From Stramenopiles sp. TOSAG23-3 (lineage: Eukaryota; Sar): DNA of 22,892 nucleotides. The DNA is taken from NCBI GenBank assembly GCA_900128585.1, contig LT642323.1, forward strand, positions 1 to 22,892, given 5' to 3'. This document shows positions 1-7,137 of this stretch, piece after piece. A program made the translations under genes and the position numbers. How positions within the stretch are numbered: the first letter of the stretch is position 1; each line of letters starts with the position of its first letter. The notes beneath the pieces are model-generated. The model made no database searches. It was not told the DNA's origin and saw only the letters and a program-made list of their open reading frames with translations.

Positions 1-23
1 AATTTTTGTCGCCAAATAGATAT

Positions 24-281
24 TTATACAAAATGCAGTTCAATTAAAAAAAGGAGGCAGGAAAAAAAAAAAAAGTGGGACCCCAACTCTACGGCCGAGG
101 GGTAGTTGTCGTCCTTTGGGGGTGAAAACCCATGATCTTCAGCAATGTCTTGGGACCTCCTTCGGTGCGAACGTTGGGAAATGGTGAGCACGGGCTTTCC
201 CCTCTCCGACTGCTCGCCTTCCCCAGCCGCCTTCGGCCGTTTTGGTTTCCGACGCTGTTGATCAGAGACAATATGCGACAT
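24..281 (-). CDS. small basic hypothetical protein
   Basis: An 85-codon reading frame opens with ATG at 279-281 and stops at 24-26. The first 65 or so residues are hydrophilic and basic (RRKPKRPK near the start, then a GEGEQSERGK stretch and SHRRRSQD), and they come from a GC-rich patch (about 80-275) inside very AT-rich DNA, which is how real genes look in this window. The last 18 residues come from a T-rich tract on the coding strand and are probably not functional sequence; the frame may instead be spliced or end differently. I recognise no family. A second frame (minus, 89-271) is open across the same patch, so the choice of frame is uncertain. Confidence 0.35.
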   Translation of the reverse strand: MSHIVSDQQRRKPKRPKAAGEGEQSERGKPVLTISQRSHRRRSQDIAEDHGFSPPKDDNYPSAVELGSHFFFFSCLLFLIELHFV

Positions 282-644
282 TATGAATTTTAAAACAAAT
301 AACTCAAAGGCCTGACAAAAAATTGGAACGACCAATCAACTATCAATTCCTCTTTGTTTTTGCTATTAAAAATTAATTTTATTTATGCTCCTAGTTAACT
401 AGATTTTTAAAATCGCATTCTCATTTTTATTTATTAAAAGAAAAAATTAAAATACATTTTGTTGTGTTGTTTGTTGTTGTTAATCACTCATCCTACAACG
501 GTCGGTTATTCATCGGGCACCAGGAATATTTAGCAACTAAATATGGAGCGGCTAACAATTAAATGAAAAGTTCATTAAAAATTTAAATTACAGGCACACA
601 CCATACAGTTAATGAATTCAATTCTTCCTCTCCTCATTCTGTTT
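282..644. other. AT-rich intergenic spacer
   Basis: This lies between the small minus-strand gene and the 3' end of the HECT frame. It is AT-rich with short T and A runs and a TTG/TTGTT-rich stretch near 461-482. It should hold the 3' end of the HECT transcript and the upstream region of the small gene. I see no coding frame, RNA gene or strong repeat in it. Confidence 0.6.
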
Positions 645-1880
645 TTACGCAAGGTTAAACCCTGTGATATTTTCCAACGCAACCGCAAACCGTTTCCTAA
701 GAATGTCTTTCGTGGAATACTCGGGAAAGCTGATGATATTGAAACAGGTATGGGCGGCGGGCAAAAGGTTATCGTTATCCCCACTTCGCTGTACTCGGAA
801 TATCAGGCTCGACAGGCCTTTCAGCGGAACACGGTCATTCCCAGTAACAAAGAACAGCAAGTTTCGCTTCTCTTTTTCCGTAAACGAGGACACAACGTCC
901 CAGAACCATTGCACGACCTTGGAGTCCTTTGTGTACCCGTCCATGTACATTGTGCTCTTCTTCAAAGCACCAAAGTCGCCCACCAGGTTGGGATTTCCGC
1001 AAAGCAATAGCTCCAGCTCGTTTGCTCGGCACAAGGTCAACGCGGGGCAGCCTACTACTCTGTGAAAGCCTCTTGCAAACGATTCGATTTCAAGCCAGTT
1101 TCTGTCGAACAGCTCGTTCTTGGTGTATAGTTCAACGAATTCTTGAACGTTTTTCCGACATACAGGAATGCTGGCCCCGCCCGGCTTTAATTCTTCGTCC
1201 CACAAGTGCCAGCCTTCACCCTTCGACTCAGAAGAATCATCCTGATCGCTCAACGGCGCGCGCGCACTTGCAACAAAGCTTTGGTCCACGGCCAAGAGTT
1301 CGTCCTCGCTCATCTCTCCAAGTTGTTTCAATGACCTCGCAAGCATCGGGCGCAGCTCTGCCAAATCGTTCAAGGAAGGCTTTTGGAACGACTGGGTCCT
1401 GACCGTATTGCTGCCGTTGAAAGCCTCCAAATAGCTGTAAAAAATGTGGGGGAACTTTAAGTCTATGTAAACACCGTTGTACATTGCCAAGCCGATCAGT
1501 GCGCCACAAATTTCAAACAAGCTCGATGGTATTGTGGCCTTGGTGACCCGGCTGGAAGACTCTTCTTCGGGTTTTGAAACGAACAGTGGGGTGGCAAACC
1601 AAACCATCTTTGACTCCGGGTCAACCTCAAAGAGTCGCTTGTTCAACAGCAATTCTTTCACGGCTAAGGAACAAAATTCCTTGGTCAGCCCTCCTTCATC
1701 GATCCCATCTTCCCCCTTAAAATGCACTCGTAACGGTCGGTGAAGTTGGCTTGGTTTCGCGTCCTTTATTGCTGTGATAGCGTCGCTCAGCAACGATTCT
1801 CGCGACACACTCACGTTAAAGAACACCTCATCCTTCAGCTCGGGGCGACCGCGGACAGCTACATTGTTTACTTGGAGCAA
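645..1880 (-). CDS. HECT-domain E3 ubiquitin ligase, N-terminally truncated
   Basis: This encodes essentially one HECT domain, which takes ubiquitin from an E2 onto its own cysteine and passes it to a substrate. The N-lobe begins near residue 20 (FFNVSVSRESLLSDAI) and carries the family signature at about residues 50-69, with DEGG at 61-64. The C-lobe ends with LPAAHTCFN, whose Cys (about residue 379, codon 744-746) is the expected catalytic residue, and with a Phe four residues from the C-terminus, as is typical. The stop is TAA at 645-647. The listed first codon is TTG, and the frame stays open only to 1952 (stop at 1953-1955) with no ATG. HECT ligases normally have a long N-terminal substrate-binding part; here that position is occupied by an antisense CRAL-TRIO gene. 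So this is a 3' exon, a truncated gene or half of a chimeric join. Confidence 0.85.
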   Translation of the reverse strand: MLQVNNVAVRGRPELKDEVFFNVSVSRESLLSDAITAIKDAKPSQLHRPLRVHFKGEDGIDEGGLTKEFCSLAVKELLLNKRLFEVDPESKMVWFATPLFVSKPEEESSSRVTKATIPSSLFEICGALIGLAMYNGVYIDLKFPHIFYSYLEAFNGSNTVRTQSFQKPSLNDLAELRPMLARSLKQLGEMSEDELLAVDQSFVASARAPLSDQDDSSESKGEGWHLWDEELKPGGASIPVCRKNVQEFVELYTKNELFDRNWLEIESFARGFHRVVGCPALTLCRANELELLLCGNPNLVGDFGALKKSTMYMDGYTKDSKVVQWFWDVVSSFTEKEKRNLLFFVTGNDRVPLKGLSSLIFRVQRSGDNDNLLPAAHTCFNIISFPEYSTKDILRKRFAVALENITGFNLA

Positions 1881-2450
1881 TCCTGGCAGTCCGTGCGCCG
1901 GTCTGGGACGAAAGTGCGAGGCATCATCGTCTGCGACATTACCGGGGCCGGCCTAGGGATGATCAATTACATCTCGGTCATTAAGCAGATCTCCAGCAAG
2001 GGGATATTGTATTACCCAGAGATAACGGAAAAGGTAATCCTCGTCAACGCCGGGTGGATCATTTCTACGCTGTGGGCCGCGGTTCGGCCCTTTCTCCCCA
2101 AGCGGACGAAGGGAAAGTTCAAAATATTAGGCAGTTCCGAGGCAGAATTAGAGGAACATTTGTACCCTTACGTTGTGGGGGGAAGGGACCAGTTGCCCTC
2201 TTTCCTTGGTGGAAAACTCGGCGAGGACCAGCACAGCGTATGCCCCGCAACACAAGTAGACGAAGCGTACGGCATTGTATTAGACGAGGTCATCGAGTGG
2301 AAAAATTTGGCCGGCGACAAAGAGTACCCCGATACGAAGGAGTTCTTGGCAAAGTGCCGGGGGCACGCAGAGGCAAACCAGAACACCGCCCGGATGGACA
2401 AAATCGACGCCTTCGTTTCCAAGCACGGGCTGTCCCTTCCGGAGAAATGA
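1740..2450 (+). CDS. CRAL-TRIO (Sec14-like) lipid-transfer domain, 5'-truncated
   Basis: From about 1870 onward the product reads as the C-terminal part of a CRAL-TRIO domain, the fold that holds phosphoinositides, tocopherols or similar lipids in Sec14-type transfer proteins. Recognisable elements are the central strand VRGIIVCDITGAGLG, the SSKGILYYPE helix region, the VILVNAGWIISTLW strand-helix (compare IINAPWGFSTVW in the family), FLPKRTKGKFKILGS, and the closing LPSFLGG. A short acidic/basic tail follows to the stop at 2448-2450. The CRAL-TRIO N-terminal subdomain and the first part of the lipid-binding domain are missing. The frame opens just after a stop at 1731-1733 and its first in-frame ATG is at 1959, inside the conserved core. 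The first 40-45 codons of the open frame are antisense to the HECT gene and show no CRAL-TRIO similarity. The true start is therefore not here. Confidence 0.75.
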   Translation: MKLAWFRVLYCCDSVAQQRFSRHTHVKEHLILQLGATADSYIVYLEQSWQSVRRSGTKVRGIIVCDITGAGLGMINYISVIKQISSKGILYYPEITEKVILVNAGWIISTLWAAVRPFLPKRTKGKFKILGSSEAELEEHLYPYVVGGRDQLPSFLGGKLGEDQHSVCPATQVDEAYGIVLDEVIEWKNLAGDKEYPDTKEFLAKCRGHAEANQNTARMDKIDAFVSKHGLSLPEK

Positions 2451-2524
2451 AGGAGAGCGGGAGGTTAACTTTTATTGACATCTTACTTTTTATTGTAATA
2501 TCTCACGTAAGTTCTTAAACGTTT

Positions 2525-2571
2525 TTTTCAATATCGTAAACGCCTGAAGTACTCCGTACCGATATTGAAAA
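2525..2571. repeat. 12-bp perfect inverted repeat (stem-loop)
   Basis: TTTTCAATATCG is followed after a loop of about 24 nt by CGATATTGAAAA. It lies about 75 bp past the CRAL-TRIO stop codon. It could fold as an RNA hairpin near the 3' end of that transcript, or be a relic of an inverted-repeat element. The arms are seen directly; the role is inference. Confidence 0.6.
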
Positions 2572-2740
2572 GTTTGCGTGTATACACGACAAGTGCATTG
2601 AGGGGGAGGAGAAGGATCGAAGATATCCTAGGTATTTGGCACCCTCCAGAAAGACAACCAAACGTAATCAATTCAACCTCTTGGCCTTCACTTTCCAGCT
2701 GGGACCGGAGTTGTTTTGTTAGCAGAACAACCCATGCCAC
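2528..2740 (-). pseudogene. possible decayed coding fragment, weakly alpha/beta-hydrolase-like
   Basis: A stop-to-stop minus frame of 70 codons with no ATG runs through a GC-richer patch. Its start (WVVLLTKQLRSQLESEGQEV followed by ELITFG) faintly resembles the segment after the nucleophile elbow in class 3 lipases, where a helix is followed by a strand ending in TFG. There is no intact GxSxG. The rest is unrecognisable. It may be a gene relic or chance; my confidence is low. Confidence 0.2.
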
Positions 2741-2750
2741 CGACTATTTA

Positions 2751-2807
2751 GAACGTGTACTATAAAAAAAACGTGTACTATATCATTAGTTTTTTTAGAA
2801 CGTGTAC
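2751..2807. repeat. three short direct repeats of ACGTGTAC
   Basis: GAACGTGTAC (2751-2760), ACGTGTACTAT (from 2771) and AGAACGTGTAC (about 2797-2807) are separated by A or T runs. The first two share ACGTGTACTAT. I see no function; they could be slipped duplications. Confidence 0.6.
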
Positions 2808-3192
2808 ATGTGTTTTGATGATGCCCGAAAGAAATGGATAAAAACAATAAAAAAACAAGAAAATTGGCTGTTATTTAATTTAAGTATTCATAATTAAATT
2901 TAGCTTCCTCAAACCCTAAAAACAATATAAATGGCAAATCCCAAGAGCATCGCGGCTGCCGTGCTTTTCTTCGAACAGCATTAAACAACTGGAACTTTAG
3001 GTTTCTTTTATTGTGTGTTTTTTAAACGTAAAAATAAAAAAGTAAACGCGTCATAAAATACTAAATACATTGTATATTGAGATTTATAATATTTTTTTTT
3101 CATACACACACTGTACACAGTAAAAAATGCATTTTTTCCCCCTTCTGCACTTAATTTTACACCCCTTCCAACTGAGGAGGCCTTGGCACCAC

Positions 3193-3624
3193 TTACTTTT
3201 TCCCGGAGCGCTTTCCCTCTCCTTTTCTCGGCGGGCCCTTTCCCCTACGCCGCAAGCGTTCTAGCTGGTTCTTCCGCCTTTCTTTCTTCAAAGAGGTGAA
3301 ATCCCCCCCCAGAGCCTCCTCTAAGGTCGTCGGGTACCAGCTATTCACGGCGTCCCCAATAAGACGCTTGTTCCTCTGCTTGTTTCCTAATCGCATCCCG
3401 GCCGGCCCACGCCTCCTCTTTATCGCTTCCCAACCAGGCACACGTTCCCCAGACGGAAGGGTAGTTTTTGCAACAAACTCTTCGACCGTTTCATTACCAT
3501 CTAAATCCATCGCACCGCTGTTACTACTGAAAAAGCCCTTGGCCACATTGGCAGGGCAGGAGGGCACGGCACGCTTCACCGGCACCATCTTAACGGACGA
3601 CAACACCCTACGAAAAGCAAGCAT
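3193..3624 (-). CDS. MRPS33: mitochondrial ribosomal protein mS33
   Basis: This encodes a 143-residue protein of the mitochondrial small-subunit family mS33 (human MRPS33, yeast Rsm27). The N-terminus MLAFRRVLSSVKMVPVKR is basic and amphipathic with no acidic residue, as expected for a matrix-targeting presequence. The conserved part covers residues 73-90 (GPAGMRLGNKQRNKRLIG, like the yeast PSGIRTGSKILNERLKG segment), WYP at 96-98, and a strongly basic C-terminus RRGKGPPRKGEGKR at 126-139 that closely matches the tail of animal MRPS33. It would be made in the cytosol, imported, and built into the mitoribosome. The start chosen is ATG at 3622-3624; the open frame extends 16 codons further upstream but only from a TTG. 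The protein is longer than the animal homologue because of the presequence and a linker at about residues 35-60. Confidence 0.78.
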   Translation of the reverse strand: MLAFRRVLSSVKMVPVKRAVPSCPANVAKGFFSSNSGAMDLDGNETVEEFVAKTTLPSGERVPGWEAIKRRRGPAGMRLGNKQRNKRLIGDAVNSWYPTTLEEALGGDFTSLKKERRKNQLERLRRRGKGPPRKGEGKRSGKK

Positions 3625-3820
3625 GTTGAGAGGCAAAACGAAACAAAATAATACACTGCAATCAACGTTCAAACAATTCCAGAAAAATGAACAGACACAA
3701 ATGCGTTAAATCAACATGACTGAATACTTATTTCATAAACCGATTCGTAGGTGCGCATCGGTCTCTTTTGAGTTTTAAAAATCGACTGTTTGTTCATACG
3801 TTTTATTGCTACAGGTACCT

Positions 3821-3839
3821 GGTATTAATACCATCCAAG
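3821..3839 (-). promoter_or_regulatory. shared upstream motif (GGTATTAATA) of mS33
   Basis: On the coding strand the motif reads CTTGGATGGTATTAATA, about 200 bp before the mS33 ATG. A near-identical copy (16/17) lies about 186 bp before the GH28 ATG. Its position and orientation relative to the start are conserved between two unrelated genes, which suggests a promoter or regulatory element. This is inference from position only. Confidence 0.35.
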
Positions 3840-3885
3840 CACCAAGTAACAACACAAAAATAAATAATTAATTAATAAAAAAAAT

Positions 3886-3935
3886 TAAGAAGAAAAAAGA
3901 AAGAAGAAGAAGAAAAGAAGAAGACGAAAAGAAGC
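3886..3935. repeat. GAA/AAG purine microsatellite
   Basis: About 50 bp of almost pure purine on the plus strand, made of imperfect GAA/AAG units. Mirror-symmetric purine tracts of this kind can form triplex DNA and vary in length. It lies in the spacer between GH28 and mS33. Confidence 0.8.
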
Positions 3936-4190
3936 TTCTTTCGTTGGTTGTGATTTTCATATTGTTATTACAATATGTAAAGTATACGATAACAATAAAT
4001 AGGAAAAGAACAAAATAAATGGATTTAGAATAGAAATGCATTGTATTATTTTTTGAGTTTTTTTATACTTAGATCGTCTATTTAAAATTTTCAGTAAAAG
4101 TATATCGTTTTGTATAGTAATAATTTACGATTTAGGAATAAAAATAATTTGAACTATCTCTACTGTACGAATATCTGAAATCTCGACTAA

Positions 4191-5573
4191 TCACCAATGG
4201 CTGCTGCCGCTTTCTTTCACATTCGTCTGCTTGAAACATGGTGGCACAGGGGTTGTGCCATTTGTAGCTATGCCTTGAACCCCTTCGCAATGGTAAAAGT
4301 CTTTTCCCCATGGCTTTTTGGATGGGTCCGTAGGATCTACCACAACATGGTCGAACACAACACCCTTCATTGGTCGTTTTGAGTTGCCAAACACTATCCC
4401 TGGGCTTTCCTTTGGCGATCGAATTTCAACGTTTCTCAGCGTGATGTTTGTCCAATCCATTGTCGTAGGTGGTGGAGGACAGTCCGAGGACAGACTGGGC
4501 CACAGCAAAGAGCATGCGCCTTTACTGTCGGCTTCCTGGGCAGGCCCAATCCAAATTGGTACTTGCTCCGGCGCGTCCATGACAATGTCTTCGTACAAAA
4601 CATTAGTGATTTCTCCAGATGCCTGTGGGTCGAAACTGTTTCCGCTCTTAATATAAATTCCTTTGTAGGTGTGGTGCATGTGAGCATGCCGAAATGTTAC
4701 ATTCCGGATGCAGTTGTGTCCTCGAGTTGGGTGAATTGCCCCAACTGTCAGCCCTAGCCCACTTGCATTTACATTTTCCACAAGCACATTCTCTGTACAC
4801 TGCGCATTGAAACCGCGCGCATCTAGTGGTTGAATGGTGAAGCAGTCGTCCTGGTTCCAAACGCTGCAATGGTGGATGTGAATATTTTTCCCTGCGACAT
4901 CAAACCCGTCAGTGTTGAACGCCGCCAGGTTCGCCACGCCGTGGCCATCATCCTCGTTGACACGGTTCGAAATATGGCAGTCGACGATCTCGAGGTTCAA
5001 TATGTCGTACGCCGTAAACGTCCAATACGCAGAATTGACAAACCTCCATTTTTCCACCAACACATTGGTCGCGTTCAGTAGACTAAATAGACGAGGACGG
5101 TTCTCTCCATGCAACAGGTAATTGATGTAACCCCACCAGCTTCCACCAGACCCATCCAGCGTACCACCCCCCAACGACGTCAGCGTAAGGCCCGTGCAGT
5201 TTGCAAAGAAGATCGCCTCCTGCACGCACGTCCCAGTTTTTTTAGGCTGCAACGGGTTCCGTTTTTCCACGCACTTTTCCGTTGGCCAAGCTTTTCGCCC
5301 TGGAAGAAATTTCAGCGTTCCGTCCAGTTGGATAGTAACATTGTCCAAACCAGAACCACGAACTCCTCCCGCAAGCCAGTAGGTTTCATTCTTAATCAAC
5401 ACTGAATCCCCTGATCGGAGGCCGGCAAGGACTTCGTTGAAAATTTTCGTATTTCTAGACGATGCTGACTGGGAGGATGGGTTACCCTGAAAAACAAACT
5501 CTTTTGCGGCGGCAGGATGGTGGGCAACTACACCCAGGAAACAAACAACCGCAAGAGAAATTGGACACCCCAT
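4191..5573 (-). CDS. secreted GH28-family polygalacturonase-like enzyme
   Basis: A 460-residue protein with a signal peptide (hydrophobic residues 7-18, small residues to about 26) followed by a right-handed beta-helix of the glycoside hydrolase 28 family, which cleaves galacturonan-type polymers. Family motifs are GGGTLDGSGGSWW (135-147), NTDG (220-223) and QDDC (241-244), which supply the three catalytic Asp residues. The third and fourth family motifs are altered: where GHG is usual the sequence reads GLG (272-274), and RIK is replaced by YIK (306-308, in KGIYIKSG). The acid residues are intact, so hydrolysis is plausible but substrate choice may differ from classical pectinases. Several N-x-S/T sites and many Cys fit an extracellular glycoprotein. 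The start is ATG 5571-5573. It is divergent from the GT25 gene across 682 bp. The length is normal for the family. Confidence 0.85.
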   Translation of the reverse strand: MGCPISLAVVCFLGVVAHHPAAAKEFVFQGNPSSQSASSRNTKIFNEVLAGLRSGDSVLIKNETYWLAGGVRGSGLDNVTIQLDGTLKFLPGRKAWPTEKCVEKRNPLQPKKTGTCVQEAIFFANCTGLTLTSLGGGTLDGSGGSWWGYINYLLHGENRPRLFSLLNATNVLVEKWRFVNSAYWTFTAYDILNLEIVDCHISNRVNEDDGHGVANLAAFNTDGFDVAGKNIHIHHCSVWNQDDCFTIQPLDARGFNAQCTENVLVENVNASGLGLTVGAIHPTRGHNCIRNVTFRHAHMHHTYKGIYIKSGNSFDPQASGEITNVLYEDIVMDAPEQVPIWIGPAQEADSKGACSLLWPSLSSDCPPPPTTMDWTNITLRNVEIRSPKESPGIVFGNSKRPMKGVVFDHVVVDPTDPSKKPWGKDFYHCEGVQGIATNGTTPVPPCFKQTNVKESGSSHW

Positions 5574-6255
5574 GATTCTCAAACTGAAAAGTAATTCATA
5601 TACAGGAATTCCTTATTTTGTTTTTCGAAAATTTAATAAAATACAAAATTTCACAGCTTCGTCTTCAGTCGGGTTTACTATCAACCTCCAACAAAAAAAC
5701 TATCGGATGCATCGGAGGAGAGCGCATACACAAACCGAACTCTTTCTACCTGTACTACTATTAATACCAACCAAGGTATAAAATACCCGTTACGACGAGG
5801 ATGAGGAAGGATGCGACGATGATAAAAAGATTTTATTTTTTTTTCAATCTTCTTCTATCTTCTATTTTATCTCCTCTATGTTGTCGAATTATATCTCCTC
5901 GTACTTGTAATGTCACAAGCTTGTACGGTACGGATATAGGTATTAGATACAGGTAATACCAGGTACAATAGGTTCCATGTACCATAGTCTAGTGTAGTAA
6001 ATATATTTATTTTTTCTCATCCATCACATCTCTCAGTCATCAGAGCATCAGAGTCAGTGGAAAAATAATAATAATATTTTCATAAATATATCGTTGAAGT
6101 TGTTAATTTTTATTATGGAAATTTTAATATATAGGTATTATTCCCGCTTCATTCTATCTAGAGGTGACATCACAAGAATGAATGATTTGAAAATACAATT
6201 TCAGAGCAACATTATCCAGCTAATAAATCTATTGTAATTACTTTAATCAACTGAG
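5574..6255. other. divergent intergenic region (GH28 / GT25 promoters)
   Basis: This 682-bp region should hold both promoters. It contains the TATTAATACCAACCAAG motif (5759-5775) facing GH28, a related GGTATTA (6134-6140) facing the GT25 gene 116 bp before its ATG, and a T-rich stretch with repeated CTTCTATCTTCTAT near 5850-5865. A cluster of GGTA/TACC half-sites runs from 5926 to 5985. I see no coding frame. Confidence 0.55.
5759..5775 (-). promoter_or_regulatory. shared upstream motif (GGTATTAATA) of GH28 gene
   Basis: On the coding strand the motif reads CTTGGTTGGTATTAATA, about 186 bp before the GH28 ATG. It differs at one base from the copy upstream of mS33. It could be a transcription-factor or core-promoter site. 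This is inference. Confidence 0.35.
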
Positions 6256-7137
6256 ATGAACTTCAGTATAAGATTTTGGCATCTTCTTCTATCTTGCACT
6301 TTCTTTGTTGCAATTCGTAAAACCAGCAGTACAGTCCATAGCTTTCGGCCTCACCGGCTGAAGAAAACGCGCCCCAAAGAAATATGGGAGAAAATTCTTG
6401 TCATGACGGTTCCAGGAAGACCACATAGTGTAAATAGAATAAGACAGCTAGATAGACAATTCAAGGAGTTGGGGTTGGCATATGAAAAAGTAGAGGGACC
6501 TTTCGCTGAGAAGTATTGTCCGTCTCAGCCTTTCAACAAAACCGCTTTTAGACGAGGGCACCACCAAGGGATAGGCCTGTTGCTTAAGGAATTCATGATT
6601 GGATACAACCTATCTTCAGAAGATTGGGAAAACCACGATTTTCCTGAGTATCACCTTCATCTCTTCCAGGCGGCTACCTTAACGGCGCATATACGGGCAT
6701 GGAAAGTTGCATCACGGTTCCACAAGACAAGGCCAAAAGACTATTTCATGATTCTTGAGGACGACGCCACTGTAACCTCGCTAACAGACCTTCGGGCTGC
6801 TGTCGCACATGGCAGAGAAGCAAATGCGGATCTTATTTATCTGGATACTCGGAACTGTCGTATACGGGAACTAGGCGATGGAGTCGTTGTTCCTAACAAG
6901 TACCAAGCTGGTGCTGCGGGCTACATTGTTTCTGCAAAAGCTGCAAGCATGCTTCATCGTAACATACCCATGTCTATGCCCGTGGATTGGGGCATTAATG
7001 TTGTGGCGAAAGACTTTAAATTGACAGCTTTCTGCCCAGTGCCACTTCCAATAGAAGAGCGAAAGGAGGCTGGTAGAAAAAGTAGTGTTGCCCATGCATG
7101 TGAAAACCAATCTAAAAGCGTGGCCCGACAAAGATGA
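6256..7137 (+). CDS. glycosyltransferase family 25 (LPS/collagen galactosyltransferase type)
   Basis: A 293-residue protein with an N-terminal hydrophobic segment (about residues 7-20) after few basic residues, fitting a signal anchor for an ER/Golgi enzyme. The GT25 pattern follows: KILVMTVPGRPHSVNRIRQL (46-65) with the usual ELGLAYEKVEG continuation, a TAHIRAWK segment (143-150), the acidic metal/sugar-nucleotide site FMILEDDA with EDD at 168-170, and GYIVSAKAASMLHR (222-235) followed by MPVDW (241-245). The family moves galactose or related sugars onto glycans or onto hydroxylysine of collagen-like proteins; the acceptor here cannot be told. The start is ATG 6256-6258. It pairs divergently with the GH28 gene, both secretory-pathway products. 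The C-terminus is short and basic. The size fits a single-domain GT25 enzyme. Confidence 0.82.
   Translation: MNFSIRFWHLLLSCTFFVAIRKTSSTVHSFRPHRLKKTRPKEIWEKILVMTVPGRPHSVNRIRQLDRQFKELGLAYEKVEGPFAEKYCPSQPFNKTAFRRGHHQGIGLLLKEFMIGYNLSSEDWENHDFPEYHLHLFQAATLTAHIRAWKVASRFHKTRPKDYFMILEDDATVTSLTDLRAAVAHGREANADLIYLDTRNCRIRELGDGVVVPNKYQAGAAGYIVSAKAASMLHRNIPMSMPVDWGINVVAKDFKLTAFCPVPLPIEERKEAGRKSSVAHACENQSKSVARQR

Larger units (their letters stand above)
2451..3192. other. convergent intergenic spacer with decayed ORF and repeats
   Basis: This is the 3' space between the CRAL-TRIO fragment (+) and mS33 (-). It holds a 12-bp inverted repeat with a 24-nt loop (about 2525-2571), a moderately GC-rich patch with a stop-bounded minus frame at 2528-2740, three copies of ACGTGTAC (2751-2807), and a 19-bp motif shared with the 19.8-20.2 kb spacer (2860-2878). 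The part after about 2910 is AT-rich and I see nothing further in it. Confidence 0.55.
3625..4190. other. spacer upstream of mS33, with GAA tract and promoter-like motif
   Basis: This separates mS33 from the upstream GH28 gene on the same strand. It contains a 12-bp perfect palindrome GGTATTAATACC (3821-3832) within a motif shared with the GH28 upstream region, and a purine tract of mixed GAA/AAG repeats (about 3886-3935) ending in AAGAAGCTTCTT. The remaining sequence is AT-rich with no coding frame. Confidence 0.6.

Noticed and set aside
612-1402. Several plus-strand frames over the HECT gene
   Set aside because: They are out-of-frame shadows of the HECT coding sequence with no recognisable domains.
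1740-1869. N-terminal part of the CRAL-TRIO frame as real protein
   Set aside because: It starts with GTG, is antisense to HECT coding sequence and shows no CRAL-TRIO similarity; the frame is simply open by chance.
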